Shown: positions 42,480 to 53,300 of the stretch, piece after piece
Numbering within the stretch: position 1 is the stretch's first letter
How the letters are laid out: each line of letters opens with the position of its first letter
Source of the DNA: JAHCHG01 sp041745765
GTDB lineage: Bacteria > Acidobacteriota > Blastocatellia > Pyrinomonadales > Pyrinomonadaceae
Length of the DNA stretch: 64,000 nucleotides
Direction of reading: 5' to 3'
Assembly (NCBI GenBank): GCA_041745765.1
Contig: JBGTIH010000191.1
Span: 1-64,000 of the forward strand
The notes under the pieces: model-generated
What the model saw: only the letters and a program-made list of their open reading frames with translations
Told to the model about the DNA's origin: nothing
Databases searched by the model: none
Made by a program: the position numbers and the translations under genes

Positions 42480-44759
42480 CTAAGATTTAACAATTCGATA
42501 AACTTTTCCCTTCCAAACAACGACAATCTGTTCACCGAGCGCGAAATATTGCGCCAACTCTTTTTCTTTAGTGAGCAGATCGAAAAATTCGTTGCTTCCG
42601 AATTCGAGTTTAATTTCCGGCAGTTTGGCATCTTCTTTAAAGTCCGTGTCAATCCAATTCCCGTCGGAATTATAGAAATTTTTATTTCCGACAAATTGAT
42701 TGCTGATCGAATTTTGAACAAAGATTTGGTCTTCTGCAGCGGTTACTTCGACAGAATTTGCAATAGTATTTGACTGCATCGAATTTTGCTGCCGGCTCAT
42801 CTGCACCGCATCGCGCCCCGAATCTTTTCGCAAACTACCGCTTCCGCCGAAAATCCCTCTTGAAGAAGGCGGCAGTGCGCCGATATTTGCTTGACTGAGC
42901 GTTACATTTTGGACGCTTCCGTCGGTTGCTAGATACGAAGTAAAAGGCGTAACGATGCCGTATTTCGTGCCCAATTCGATAATTTCGTCCTTTAATTCTT
43001 TGTTTTCACCGTTTGCGCGGACTTGTTCGACAAGCCAACCGACGCGGCGCGAAGCCCACAAACGCGGGAGAAAATCATTGGTCGTTGACCTTTTGGGAAA
43101 ATCTAAATTTGAATAATTAAACGAGCGGTTTTCCCTTCCGGCTTTGCCCGAAAGTCTGATTGTCGCATTATTTAAATCATTCTCGTTTTTGTAGCGACCA
43201 AGCATAACAATTTGCGTTCCTTTGAAAACATCGGTCAATTGGCGCGGATACATTAAATCGCTTTTGATGCTGCCGAAATCAATTGTCAAATCCGTCAAAA
43301 CAGGCGAATTTACACGCGTGAAGAAATTTGAAACTTTGATTTCCAGATTTTCCTTCGGTTCGATATATTCGGCGAGTCCTTTATTAGCGGTCGCTAATTT
43401 ATCGAGCAGGCGCGTATTGACATCATAACCGACACCGAACGGAAAAAGACGCAGATTTTCGACTTTGATCAGTTTGGCATTTTCGATAATTTTATCAACG
43501 TCGGACTCGCCGACCGTCGGCAAACCGTCGGTTAAAAAGACGAGCATTTTCGCGCGGTCAGATTTATCGAATTGTATCAAAGCCGCTTTGAGCGCGTCAT
43601 TTATATTCGTGCCGCCGGTCGGTCTGAGTTTTTCGACAAATTCAACGCCTTTCGAGATTCCCGTCCGGTCGGCTTTGATCAAACCGCTTTCCATCAGATG
43701 TTCTTCTCCGGCGAAATTTATCACATTGAAACGGTCGCCGTCATTTAAACCTCTGATTCCAAAGAGCAAAGCCGCGCGCGCTTTGTCCATTTTTCCCTCA
43801 TCAGCCATCGAACCCGATGTATCGAGTACAAAAACGATGTCTTTATTGACGATTTCCCTGTCGGTTACAGCATCGCGCGGCGAAAGCATCAGCAGAAAAT
43901 AACCGTCTTTTCCCGGTTCGCGGTAAGTCAAAAGCGACATTCCGAAATCGTTGTTCGTTACGCCGTAAAACAGTTGAAAATCCGAATCGTTGCCGGTCGT
44001 TTCAAATGAAATCGAGGCTTTTTTCTCGCCTGCGTAATTCGTTTCAATCGAATGCGTCGGCGAATAGATATTCCGCAGGGCTTCTTTTCCGACAATTTCG
44101 ATTTTTCCCGAAACCGTGCCGAATTGCTGATTCGGATTCGGTCGGCTCGAACTGTTCATTTCCCGAACCGGAAAATTGCGCCAGACGTTTCTGCCCGTGC
44201 CGAGCGGATAACGATAAGCGACCGTTCCCGAATCAGCCTTTAAAACTTCTGTATAAATGAGTTCGAGCTTTTTATCGGAATTCGGTGGAATCGGAAAGAT
44301 CGAAGCTTGCAGCAGATCTTTTCCGGCATATTCCAAAAGACCCGGATCGCGCTGGCGACGGACGATCTCGTCGTAAATTCGCCGCGCTTCTTCACGATTG
44401 CGAACTTCGCCGACCAGTTTTTTGCCGTTTTCCCAGATCGCAAATTCGACAATCGAAGCCGTTTCGGGAATTGGGAAAAAATAAGTTCCTTCCAGAGTGT
44501 ACGGAGTATCGTTGCGAAAAACCTGCTCGACGTGCGTTCGCGCCATCTGATTTTCGATTTTCGTATCAAATTTTATTGATTTTACCGGCAGAGCATTAGG
44601 AAGCTGCGGCGGCGGCAAAGGGCGCGGCGGACGAGGCGGCGGACACGGGCGTATGTCGCAGATTATCGGAATAATTACGCCCTGAGCGTTCACGGAAACA
44701 GCCGAAAAAAAGGCGGCAAACATCAGACTTAAAAAGCCGAGTGATTTTAAAAACTTCAT
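42480..44759 (-). CDS. VIT domain and VWA domain secreted protein
   Basis: Signal peptide (AVSVNAQG) and Pro-rich stretch, then a VIT (inter-alpha-trypsin inhibitor) domain (about 45-170: VKSIKFDTKIENQMARTHVEQ, EGTYFFPIPETA), then VWA (about 290-470) with MIDAS DTSGSM, TGGTNIND and TDGLPTVG. Metal-dependent adhesion or complex assembly is typical of this pairing. The C-terminal half is of unknown fold and ends VWKGKVYRIV. The ATG at 44759 has GGAG upstream; an earlier ATG at 44771 overlaps that site. Confidence 0.9.
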   Translation of the reverse strand: MKFLKSLGFLSLMFAAFFSAVSVNAQGVIIPIICDIRPCPPPRPPRPLPPPQLPNALPVKSIKFDTKIENQMARTHVEQVFRNDTPYTLEGTYFFPIPETASIVEFAIWENGKKLVGEVRNREEARRIYDEIVRRQRDPGLLEYAGKDLLQASIFPIPPNSDKKLELIYTEVLKADSGTVAYRYPLGTGRNVWRNFPVREMNSSSRPNPNQQFGTVSGKIEIVGKEALRNIYSPTHSIETNYAGEKKASISFETTGNDSDFQLFYGVTNNDFGMSLLTYREPGKDGYFLLMLSPRDAVTDREIVNKDIVFVLDTSGSMADEGKMDKARAALLFGIRGLNDGDRFNVINFAGEEHLMESGLIKADRTGISKGVEFVEKLRPTGGTNINDALKAALIQFDKSDRAKMLVFLTDGLPTVGESDVDKIIENAKLIKVENLRLFPFGVGYDVNTRLLDKLATANKGLAEYIEPKENLEIKVSNFFTRVNSPVLTDLTIDFGSIKSDLMYPRQLTDVFKGTQIVMLGRYKNENDLNNATIRLSGKAGRENRSFNYSNLDFPKRSTTNDFLPRLWASRRVGWLVEQVRANGENKELKDEIIELGTKYGIVTPFTSYLATDGSVQNVTLSQANIGALPPSSRGIFGGSGSLRKDSGRDAVQMSRQQNSMQSNTIANSVEVTAAEDQIFVQNSISNQFVGNKNFYNSDGNWIDTDFKEDAKLPEIKLEFGSNEFFDLLTKEKELAQYFALGEQIVVVWKGKVYRIVKS

Positions 44760-44857
44760 ATTTTTCTCCATTGCAATGACTTAAAAGCGCGGTGAACATT
44801 TTCGAATTTACGCTTTCTATGACGATACAAGGAACGAAAGCGGTTGCATCAGCTTGC

Positions 44858-44905
44858 AAAAAAAAGCCCGATTCTTTACATTTTGAAAGAATAGAGCTTT
44901 TTTTT
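44858..44905 (-). terminator. Terminator of the Cys-rich secreted gene
   Basis: AAAAAAAAGC...ATTCTTT pairs with AAAGAAT...GCTTTTTTT around an 8-base loop. On the minus strand the stem ends in a T run. It lies 20 bases after the gene at 44925. Confidence 0.75.
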
Positions 44906-44924
44906 AGTGTTAAAAATCTTCAGA

Positions 44925-45635
44925 CTATTTAATCCGCCATAAAGCTGAAGTAAGTTTTTTAGTTTCATCTGCTTTTGTTACATTTGTAGCTTCTTCAGTT
45001 ATCAAATCAATTTCTAATGAAAATAAAGAAACATCTTTTGCAGAAGCATCATATTGATTAAGTCGTAGGATATATTTATTTTCAACAGGTAAATCTTCAA
45101 GATAAAAATCATAAACTACCGGAGAAACATTTCTGGTAAATGATTCACTTACTTTAACCTTTAGACCATTGAGATAATCATAACTTTCTAACGGGGACAC
45201 TAAATGATTTTCCACATCTTCTATTGTCAGATCTATTTTGGCAACATTAATTTTTCCTTCATTATATGAAAGCGGTGGTAGATTTCTTATGCTGATAAGA
45301 GCGATTGCAGCGTGTGGATTGATTGTTCCGATTTCTTTTATTATATCGTTACTTATGTAAATAGAGGTTTTATTACCTTTAGTTAATTTACATGGTTCAG
45401 ATTTTGATAAAGTTTCAGGACAATCATTTCCTTGACAGCCAACACATGGACTAATATACGTGCAAGTTATTCCATCAATTGAGCAGGCTTCTCCGCCTTG
45501 CTGACCATTTGTGCAAATCCAACCCGGAGGAGCCGGCGTACATACTACACATTGAGCATTTATATTTTGATAAAAAATTCCATACGAAAGAACAATCACT
45601 AATAACCACAGAAAATTTCTTTTAATTTTTTTCAT
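44925..45635 (-). CDS. Cys-rich secreted protein of unknown function
   Basis: Signal peptide (FYQNINAQ). The first 65 mature residues hold many cysteines (CVVCTPAPPGWICTNG, CSIDGITCTYISPCVGCQG, CPETL), probably disulfide-bonded. A beta-rich domain of about 150 residues follows (NKTSIYISNDIIKEIG, NKYILRLNQYDAS). I do not recognise a family. The ATG at 45635 follows AAGGAGAAAATACAA; an upstream in-frame start at 45680 is unnecessary. More AT-rich than its neighbours. Confidence 0.65.
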   Translation of the reverse strand: MKKIKRNFLWLLVIVLSYGIFYQNINAQCVVCTPAPPGWICTNGQQGGEACSIDGITCTYISPCVGCQGNDCPETLSKSEPCKLTKGNKTSIYISNDIIKEIGTINPHAAIALISIRNLPPLSYNEGKINVAKIDLTIEDVENHLVSPLESYDYLNGLKVKVSESFTRNVSPVVYDFYLEDLPVENKYILRLNQYDASAKDVSLFSLEIDLITEEATNVTKADETKKLTSALWRIK

Positions 45636-45925
45636 TTGTATTTTCTCCTTAAATGTAAAGATTAGTTGCTGTTTTCTCATTACGCGAGATAATCATCCGA
45701 CAAATTGCTTAAAAACATCTAGGTTTTGGGAATTTTTAAGCAATTTTAATTGTTTTATTATCAGTAAAAATAGCAAGGAATATCTTTAATGTCAAATATT
45801 TTTTTTGCAGTTTGATATAGAAAATGCTAATATGATTTCATTCATTTGTTCACCTCTTTCAGAGAATTTGCACTAATTCTTTGTGGAACAATTTAAACTA
45901 ATGCCTTGTTTGGAGAATTTAAGTT

Positions 45926-47710
45926 ATGAAGTATTTAGTTATTTGTCTATTTTCTCTTTTAGTTACATCCAATACTTTCACACAAACACAATCAACCAAA
46001 GAAGTTAAGCAATGCGATGCGCGAATGGCGCGGCAGCTTGTCGAACGGCAGGCGATTGAAAGCAAATCCGTTTCCGAATCCGATAAAAGAATAAATATAC
46101 TGATTCGCGTCGCCGAATATCTCTGGGAAAAAGAATCGGATTCGGCACGAAACTATTTTGCCGAAGCCTTTAAGGTCGCGCAGGAAAGATTTAAGGAAAA
46201 AGGCATCGTCAACACTTCGACCGTCAAATTTTACTATCAAGCCGAGCCGGATTATCGTTTCTCGGTCATTCGGGCGGTTGCCAAACACGATGCGGAATGG
46301 GCGCGGAAATTAACCGAAGAAGTGTTGAAAAGTTATGATGAAGACAAGGAAAAAGACAAACGCGATCCATTTCAAAAAGATCAGGAAATATCACAATCTC
46401 TGCGCTTAGCCGTAACGCTTTTCGATACAAATCAAGCGGCGGCGATTCAAGTTTTTCGGCGTTTGATGAATTATCCGATTGTCGGCGATTGGTTTTGGGT
46501 TTTATATCAAATTTACGGAAAAAATCCGCAAATTGCCGAACAACTTTATGCCGAATTGCTAGCTAAACAAACACAAGCGCCGATCAATCGTCTTTTGACG
46601 CTTTCGGCTTTTCCCTTCGGTCGCAATCAAACTATTCAGGTAAATGTTTTTTCCAGCGGAACAAGCGCACCGGCGAATTTTACTCCGAATGTGAATCTGC
46701 AAAGACAATTTTTGACCGTTTTGCTGAATCGGATAATTGCTCTGACACCTGAAAATTTATATCCGACTGAAACTCAAATGATTTCCGAAGCCGGTTACGC
46801 GTTGGCGGCTTTGAATCAATTAGCTTCGCTCATCGCACAAAATTTACCCGAAATGAATAGCGACATAGCGCGTGCCAGACAACACGCCACCGCTTTGCTT
46901 GATGAAAAAACTCAAAAAGCTTTGGATTTCAACAAAGATTTTCAGGAAAGATCGGTTAAAAATTTTGCTGATCGCGTCAATGATTTGGAAGTAGCCGATG
47001 CCAAAGGAACTTTGACCGATTATGCTATTGTCCAATTAATTCTTTATGCTAAAACGGAAGAAGAATTGAAATTGATTGAACCTTGGCTGGATAAAATCAA
47101 GGAAAATTCCGTGCGCGAAAAAAGCGTTAATTTCTTTTATTTTCAAAGTTCGAAAATCGCTCTTAAAGAAAAAAGATTAACCGATGCCCGAAGATTTGCC
47201 GACCGCGTTCCGCAGATCGAACACCGCGCTGTTTTATATTTCGATATTGCCGACGAAAAGCTGAAAGAACCTCTGACCAAATTTGAAACACTTGAAATTT
47301 TAACCGAAGTTTTCATAACGGCGGAAAAAGCTCCCGACACGGTTGAAAAAGCGCAGGTTTTGCTCGGCGTGGCGTTTATGTTTGAAAAAATTGATCGTTT
47401 CAATTCGGTCAACGCACTCGGAAAAGCGATTCAAACGGCAAACAAACTCGAAAATCCGAATCTTTTTACCAGTTTTGTCCAACAGCAAATCGTCGGTGAA
47501 AAGTTCGGAGTTTTTTCAGGCTATTCCGTTCCGGGATTTGATCTGAACAGAACCTTTGATCAAATCAGCCGCGAAGATTTTCAGAATGCGATCTCGCAAG
47601 CCGAAGGTTTTTCCGACAGATATTTACGAACTCTGGCAATTTTGGCGAGCGTTAAAGATTGCGAAAAAATTGATCCCGATAAAATCGTCGAATCGCCGAA
47701 AGAACTCTAA
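45926..47710 (+). CDS. Secreted helical-repeat protein of unknown function
   Basis: A 594-residue protein with a signal peptide (LLVTSNTFTQ). The mature chain is almost all helical with TPR/HEAT-like spacing (RINILIRVAEYLWEKESDSAR, KARVLLGVAFMFEKIDRFNS-type segments), suggesting a superhelical scaffold in the periplasm. I do not recognise a family. TTGGAG precedes the ATG. It ends 4 bases inside the convergent coiled-coil gene. Confidence 0.65.
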   Translation: MKYLVICLFSLLVTSNTFTQTQSTKEVKQCDARMARQLVERQAIESKSVSESDKRINILIRVAEYLWEKESDSARNYFAEAFKVAQERFKEKGIVNTSTVKFYYQAEPDYRFSVIRAVAKHDAEWARKLTEEVLKSYDEDKEKDKRDPFQKDQEISQSLRLAVTLFDTNQAAAIQVFRRLMNYPIVGDWFWVLYQIYGKNPQIAEQLYAELLAKQTQAPINRLLTLSAFPFGRNQTIQVNVFSSGTSAPANFTPNVNLQRQFLTVLLNRIIALTPENLYPTETQMISEAGYALAALNQLASLIAQNLPEMNSDIARARQHATALLDEKTQKALDFNKDFQERSVKNFADRVNDLEVADAKGTLTDYAIVQLILYAKTEEELKLIEPWLDKIKENSVREKSVNFFYFQSSKIALKEKRLTDARRFADRVPQIEHRAVLYFDIADEKLKEPLTKFETLEILTEVFITAEKAPDTVEKAQVLLGVAFMFEKIDRFNSVNALGKAIQTANKLENPNLFTSFVQQQIVGEKFGVFSGYSVPGFDLNRTFDQISREDFQNAISQAEGFSDRYLRTLAILASVKDCEKIDPDKIVESPKEL

Positions 47711-48450
47711 GGCATATCTTCAAGGTCATCGTTTAGCGCGTCATCAATGTCTTTTTCGAGTTTCAAACGCAATCTTTCGACGAGAGAATCGGCTTTTTGA
47801 ACATTTTCCTGCAAATTCGATTTATTGTTGGTAATTTCGTTTAAAAGATTTTCCAAATTCGACTTTTCCGATTGAAGGTGTCTTCTTCTCTGCTCGCGCA
47901 GTTGTTCGGGACGCAGAGTTCCAGCGAAAGCGATCACGCGGTCAATCATTTCGGGGCGAATGTCGTTTTCGATCTGATCAAGTTTGGAGCGAATGTGATT
48001 TTCGCGTTCGATTAGGTCAAAAAGCTGTTTGCGAAGCGAATCGGCACGCTGTTCGGCGCGTGAGAGAATGTCGAGATTCAGCAAAAGCCGCCGTTGTCTT
48101 TGATCGTATTTTTCATCTTTTGTCGCGGCTTCCGTATTTTCTAAACGATTAAGTAAAACCTGATCTATGCGGTCTTGCGTATTTTCCGGCTGTCTTTCCG
48201 GCAGATTTTCTTTGGGCGGAATTTCGACGGGTTGGAGAATGATTTGATTGCCGGTTGCAAAATCATCGGCAAGACTGATTATTTCAGGAACGGCTTTCGT
48301 CGGAGTCGGTGCTGGTTTTGTAGTAGTATTTGTCGAAGTTGTGCGGCGCGGCGTTTGCGCGTCCGCGTTTGTAAAAAAAACGCACATTAAGACCGCGCCA
48401 AACACGAATCCCGTTTTGATAATTTTTCGTTCTTTATTTTTTAACTTCAT
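47707..48450 (-). CDS. Exported coiled-coil protein
   Basis: A 247-residue protein: signal peptide (CVFFTNADAQ), Thr/Pro-rich linker (about 33-50), acidic segment, then a long coiled coil (about 95-240) with IRPEMIDRVIAFAGTLRPEQLRE in the middle. Looks like a periplasmic structural rod; no known domain. AAAGGAAAAG precedes the ATG. It starts 17 bases inside the upstream 101-residue gene, implying coupled expression. Confidence 0.6.
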   Translation of the reverse strand: MKLKNKERKIIKTGFVFGAVLMCVFFTNADAQTPRRTTSTNTTTKPAPTPTKAVPEIISLADDFATGNQIILQPVEIPPKENLPERQPENTQDRIDQVLLNRLENTEAATKDEKYDQRQRRLLLNLDILSRAEQRADSLRKQLFDLIERENHIRSKLDQIENDIRPEMIDRVIAFAGTLRPEQLREQRRRHLQSEKSNLENLLNEITNNKSNLQENVQKADSLVERLRLKLEKDIDDALNDDLEDMP

Positions 48451-48736
48451 CTTTTCCTTTTTTCGGCATTTTTTTTCCGTTCGATAATTCCTTATCGGGA
48501 ATCAAATCGCCGGTAATCATTTCGATAACATTTTTTCCCGCTCCGACAAACGGAACGGCATCAAGTCCCGAATTTACGATTCCTTTGACAAAACCTTTCT
48601 TCTTTATATCATAACCGACAAAGCTGACGGCGATGATCGTGCCGACTCCCGGAATTATTCTTCCGACGCGTCTGGCTAATCCCCAACCGCCGGCTCGAAT
48701 TAATTTTCTCGTTACGCTTTTCTTTTCTTTTGCCAT
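48434..48736 (-). CDS. Small protein with Gly-rich membrane-like segment
   Basis: A 100-residue basic protein with a Gly/Val/Ile-rich centre (GRIIPGVGTIIAVSFVGYDI, NSGLDAVPFVGAGKNVIEMI) and a Lys-rich tail. Such Gly-zipper-like regions occur in membrane-inserting peptides. No known family is recognised. The ATG at 48736 is chosen over an in-frame start at 48760; its ribosome binding site is weak. Overlaps the next gene by 17 bases. Confidence 0.5.
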   Translation of the reverse strand: MAKEKKSVTRKLIRAGGWGLARRVGRIIPGVGTIIAVSFVGYDIKKKGFVKGIVNSGLDAVPFVGAGKNVIEMITGDLIPDKELSNGKKMPKKGKDEVKK

Positions 48737-48859
48737 TTCAAAATTCCCGCCTTTGCTCAAAGTTTAGTTTTTATTATACTTGCCTTATTCGGATGACAAA
48801 AGCATACTTTCTATTTGCACGTCTTTTATTTCGGAAAGTTTCAAAGAAATAATTAAAAT

Positions 48860-49831
48860 ATGACTCTAAGAATTAAAAATCTTTCAAAAAAATACGATGA
48901 AACCTCGATTTTCCAAGAAATTTCATTTGAAGTGGAAAAAGGTGAAATTTTCGGTGTTTTCGGTGTTGTCGGTGTCGGAAAATCAACTCTTTTGCGAACA
49001 ATTTCGGGGGCTTTAGAAACGGATGCCGGTGAAATTTTTCTCGGTTCCGACGATTTAACATCAAAACCTTGCGAAGAGCGCGGATTTCATTTTCCGAGTA
49101 TCACCAACAGTTCTTTCTGGCAAAATATTTTCAATACTGATAAACCTTCGGAACTTGCTGACGGCGAAGGTCAGGCTCTGGCGTTAGAAGATGCTTTGGA
49201 AAAAGCCGATAAAGTTCTATTGCTTGACAATCAATTTTGTTTAATGGATCGGCAGCAGCGCGAAATAAAAGCGGGAAAATTAAAAAACACCGTCAAAACA
49301 AAAAATCTGGCAGTAATTTTTGCTACAAGCAATTATGAAGAAATATTCTCAATCTGTGACCGCGTGGCAATTTTGGATAAAGGAAAATTAATTCAAATCG
49401 GCACACCGCGCGAAGTTTATGAAAATCCGAAAACCGTTGCCGCCGCAAATGCTACGGGTCGCAACAATATTATTGAGGCAAAGCTGATTTCCGATAGATC
49501 TGAAGTTCCCGAATTTATTACTACTAAGGGTGAACACCGGATTTCTACGCAAAGAACTCCGAAAATGAACTCGCAAACAATTAATAAAATCGTCAATCTG
49601 GCAATTCGCCCCGAACATATCTCGATCTCATTCGGCGCGTCATTTCCCGAAGACAATCTGCTAAAAGCTGAAATTACAGAAATCGTTTATCAAGGCGCGA
49701 CAACGCTTATAAAGCTGATTGCTAACGGCTTATCGCTCGAAGCCTTGGTTTTGCGCCTCGTCGGTTTGAATGTCGGCGATGAATGTGTGGTCGGACTTCC
49801 GCCGGATAGAATTCTGGTTATGAACGATTAG
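48860..49831 (+). CDS. ABC ATPase-like protein with degenerate catalytic motifs
   Basis: Resembles MalK/PotA-type importer ATPases: A-loop Tyr12, Walker A GVVGVGKST (35-43), and a C-terminal TOBE-type domain (LAIRPEHISISFG, AEITEIVYQGATTL, VVGLPPDRIL). But the catalytic motifs are altered: no Gln at the Q-loop, LADGE (99-103) for LSGGQ, LLLDN (Walker B with Asn124 for the catalytic Glu) and ATSNYEE for the H-loop His (Ser157). The helical subdomain between Walker A and the signature is shortened by about 35 residues. It has no permease or binding-protein gene beside it. ATP may bind but hydrolysis is doubtful. Confidence 0.88.
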   Translation: MTLRIKNLSKKYDETSIFQEISFEVEKGEIFGVFGVVGVGKSTLLRTISGALETDAGEIFLGSDDLTSKPCEERGFHFPSITNSSFWQNIFNTDKPSELADGEGQALALEDALEKADKVLLLDNQFCLMDRQQREIKAGKLKNTVKTKNLAVIFATSNYEEIFSICDRVAILDKGKLIQIGTPREVYENPKTVAAANATGRNNIIEAKLISDRSEVPEFITTKGEHRISTQRTPKMNSQTINKIVNLAIRPEHISISFGASFPEDNLLKAEITEIVYQGATTLIKLIANGLSLEALVLRLVGLNVGDECVVGLPPDRILVMND

Positions 49832-49865
49832 TTTTTAACGAATTTAGTCTATTTGTTATTATTAA

Positions 49866-50238
49866 ACCGTCGAGACACAGAGACGCTGAGTTTTATATCA
49901 CTTATGTTACGCAGTTTGAATGGAACGCGAACACTCTTGTCCGCCGCCTCGCGTTTTTCAGCGATGTCAATGGCTCTCAGGTCATTCAACTTAGTTTTAT
50001 CAAACATCTTTTTTTAAACATCTTTTTTTCGCGCCTCTCGCCACATTCAACTTAATTTTATCCTGAAACTTTTATTCACGTGCTCTCGCGCTCAGGCGGA
50101 CAAGAGTGTCCGCGTCCCATTCAAACTTCGTACCATGAGTTTTATCAGATTTATTGAAATTTACTTGGTCAGCTAAGATTTAAGCTGAAATGGCTCATTA
50201 TTTATTTAAAATTCTCAGCGTCTCTGCGTCTCAGCGGT
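49866..50238. repeat. Nested inverted-repeat element in a long gene-free gap
   Basis: Outer arms of 25 bases (49866-49890 and 50214-50238; 22 of 25 matched) and inner arms of about 53-57 bases (49901-49953 and 50083-50139) are nested. Each inner arm carries an element like GCGGACACTCTTGTCCGC, itself a hairpin. The centre has repeats CATTCAACTTA (twice) and AAACATCTTTTTTT (twice). No coding frame was found between 49832 and 50340. Confidence 0.75.
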
Positions 50239-50278
50239 GAAAAAGTCTTATCCGAAATTCGCATTATTTAAATGATTT

Positions 50279-50319
50279 AATGCCGTGAGCGCAGTTTGTT
50301 AATCTGCGTTCACGGCATT
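50279..50319 (+). terminator. Strong hairpin terminator
   Basis: AATGCCGTGAGCGCAG pairs with CTGCGTTCACGGCATT (one mismatch), followed by TTTTATTTTT on the plus strand. It may also act for the minus-strand S8/FG-GAP gene. Confidence 0.75.
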
Positions 50320-50340
50320 TTTATTTTTCCAAAACGAAAT

Positions 50341-53300
50341 TTATCTTACATACGAATTCGGGGTCGGAACATCTCCCGCCGCACCGAAATTCTGGATGAT
50401 TTGTCCTGAAAATGAAGCATTAATAAACCACGTCGAACTTGACGGACGGAAAACAGCCGCATCAAATTTTCCATCGCCGTCATAATCTCCCGGCACCGGA
50501 ATGTCTGTCGAAACTCCGAACGGAAATGCGTAAAATGAAAAATCTTCCGAACGCAGAATGAACCATTGTCCGGTTGAAGGTCGCCAAAAAGCAACATCGG
50601 CTTTGCCGTCGCCGGTATAATCGCCTTGAACCGTTTTGTCAGCTGACGTTCCGAAAGTTATGACAATCAAACCGGCATTTGTACGATTGAGCCACCATTC
50701 CCCGGTTGAAGGTCTGAAAATAGCAATGTCGGCTTTGCCGTCGCCGTCATAATCGGAGGCAACCGGAAGATCGCCCGCACTGCCGAATGTTTCGATTCGT
50801 GTTCCGCCCGTTGACTGCATAATGAACCAATTCCCGGTCGAAGGTCGAAAAACAGCCGGATCGGCTTTGCCGTCGCCATCAAAATCAGCCGGCGCGGGAA
50901 TATCACCGTTTGCGCCGAACGGGAATGAAAAGAATGAAAAATCTTCACTTCTCAAAACAAACCATTCGCCCGAAGCAGGACGGAAAAAGGCTATGTCAGT
51001 TTTACCGTCGCCCGTATAATCAGCCGGAACTATTTTGTCCGTTGATGTTCCGAAAGTTACGGCTGTAGCGACATTTGTCGAAGAATTCTTAACCCACCAC
51101 TCGCCAACCGACGGACGGAAAATCGAAATATCAGTTTTTGCATCGCCGTCAAAATCAAACGGCGGAGCGGCGGTCGGCGCGTTTTGATCGGAGTAATTAT
51201 ACGCAACTAATGAAAAATGCTGATCGGTCGGATCGGCATTTCCCAAAATTCCGTTGCCGTTCAAAGCGGTTGCCGTAATTTGAATTGTAAAAGACGTTCC
51301 TGCCGGAATTCCCGCCGGAAGAAATACATTTTCGACATTATCGCGATTATTAGCCGTTCCGCCCGTTACGGAAACACCATTAGAAAATACGTTTCCAAGA
51401 TAAGTGTTTGCGCCAATTGTTACGGTCAAATCGAGATTATTGACCAGAGCCGGATCGCTTACTCCCGGCGGGTCTGTCCAGACAAGTGTAACGCGAACAG
51501 GTTTTGTCGGATCGGCAACCCTTCCGGTTAAAGTATGGCTGTTTCCGGAATCGGAAAATTCAATCGTTTGATTGACATATTTTATCGGCACTCCGGTATT
51601 GAGCATAAATTTCATATTCAAACGTCCCCAACCTTCATTGCCATTCGGAATCGGCGCGGTTGTTAAGGATCCGTTCATTTCTTGTCCGGTATTGATAATC
51701 GCGGCTTTGACCAATGCCGGACTCGGAAATTGTCCGCTGTTCGTGTTTTTCCAGAATTGTGTAAACAGTGCAGCGGCACCGGCAACCTGCGGCGCGGCGT
51801 GTGATGTTCCCGAACTGTAGCTGTGATTTGCATCCACTTGTCCGCTAACGCTGGTACCTGATCCGGCTCTCGAACCTGTAATTGCTGTTCCGGGAGCAGT
51901 TATATCGGGCTTGATGCGCCCGTCGGCGGCAAGTCCGCGGCTTGAACTCGAACGCAGATCATCCATATTATCCGCACCTGTTCCGAGAATTTCCGGTCTG
52001 ATATTTTCCGAATTGGCAACGGCAATCGTGTTTTTTGACATTTTCGGTCGTGTCAATCCGCTTGTTCCCGAATTTCCGGCAGAAAAGACGATATTGATCG
52101 GATCAATCGTTGCAGATAAAGATGCGTCTTGAACAAAACCGTCCCACAGCGCGGCGCGTGAATCATAACTGTTACCGTTTGTTCCTGCGCCCCAACTGTT
52201 ATTCGTGATTGTTCCCTTTACACCGTTAGGTCCGAGCGTATTCAAAGTATCGTCAACCGTCTGAGAATCGGTCGTTGTACTTCCTGATTTTAAGAATGCG
52301 ATATTTATAATATTCGATTTCGGGGCGACACCGATTCCGTAATTGTGACCTGTAGGATCGAGACCACCAAATGGAGCGTCACCGGCGATAATGCTGGCGT
52401 TGATATGTCCGTGTCCACCGCTTGCGCCTGATGTTGTGCCTCTCAAAGGTCCGTCAACAGTATTTCCAGCCGTCACATAGAATCCACCGTTTCCGGGAAT
52501 GGAAATGCCGTCGTCAACCACCGCAACCGTTACGCCCGTTCCGTCAACACCGAATTGCGTCAAAGGATTATATCCCGGCGGATTGATAACCGTCGGGCTT
52601 GTAAAATTCCCCGAAACGATGTGAGCGGCGCGTTCATCTTCGATTTGCGGCTTAACATACGGATCAATTCTGACAACATCCCGGAGTTTTGCGACCGCTT
52701 CCAGTTCATTCGGCGACATCTGCACGCGAATAATGCTGAAAAAATTATGCGGAGCTTTTTCGACCGCCGTTACCTGGCGACCGACTGTATTAGAAATTTC
52801 ATCTCTGATATTCAATAGATTCGCTCTGGAAAAAACCGCGACATCATATTCGACTGAATTTCCCTGTGAGTTTGAAACAAAACTTTCCAGATGCGCCGAA
52901 CGTTTTTGATCTCCCGCGTAGCGTCCGACCCAGCGAACTCTTGAATGATTCGCAACTCTGCCGATCGTTTCCGAATCGGCATAAACAAAAAATGCTTGAT
53001 GCGGAACATATTGAACTACTTCCGCGCCGATTTCCTCAAGGCTTGCGAGCCACTCGCTCTTTGTGGCGGCGGCAAATTGAACGATGTAATAATCTTTTTC
53101 TGCCGAATTTTCGATTTGCGCGTCCGGCTTAAATGTATTTTCGGTTTGCTCGCCGAGCGGTTCGAATTTTCCCGAAGGAAGATTTATCGAAGTTTCCAAC
53201 GGCTGAATATCCAGAGCCAAACTTTCGAGATTTTTCGATTTATCCTTTGCCAGAATTACAAAGGTTCCGTAATCTTCGATAATCGTTCCAAGGGCGGAAG

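Noticed and set aside
48860..49831. Functional sugar or polyamine importer ATPase
   Set aside because: Altered Walker B, signature, Q-loop and H-loop, with no permease or binding protein nearby.
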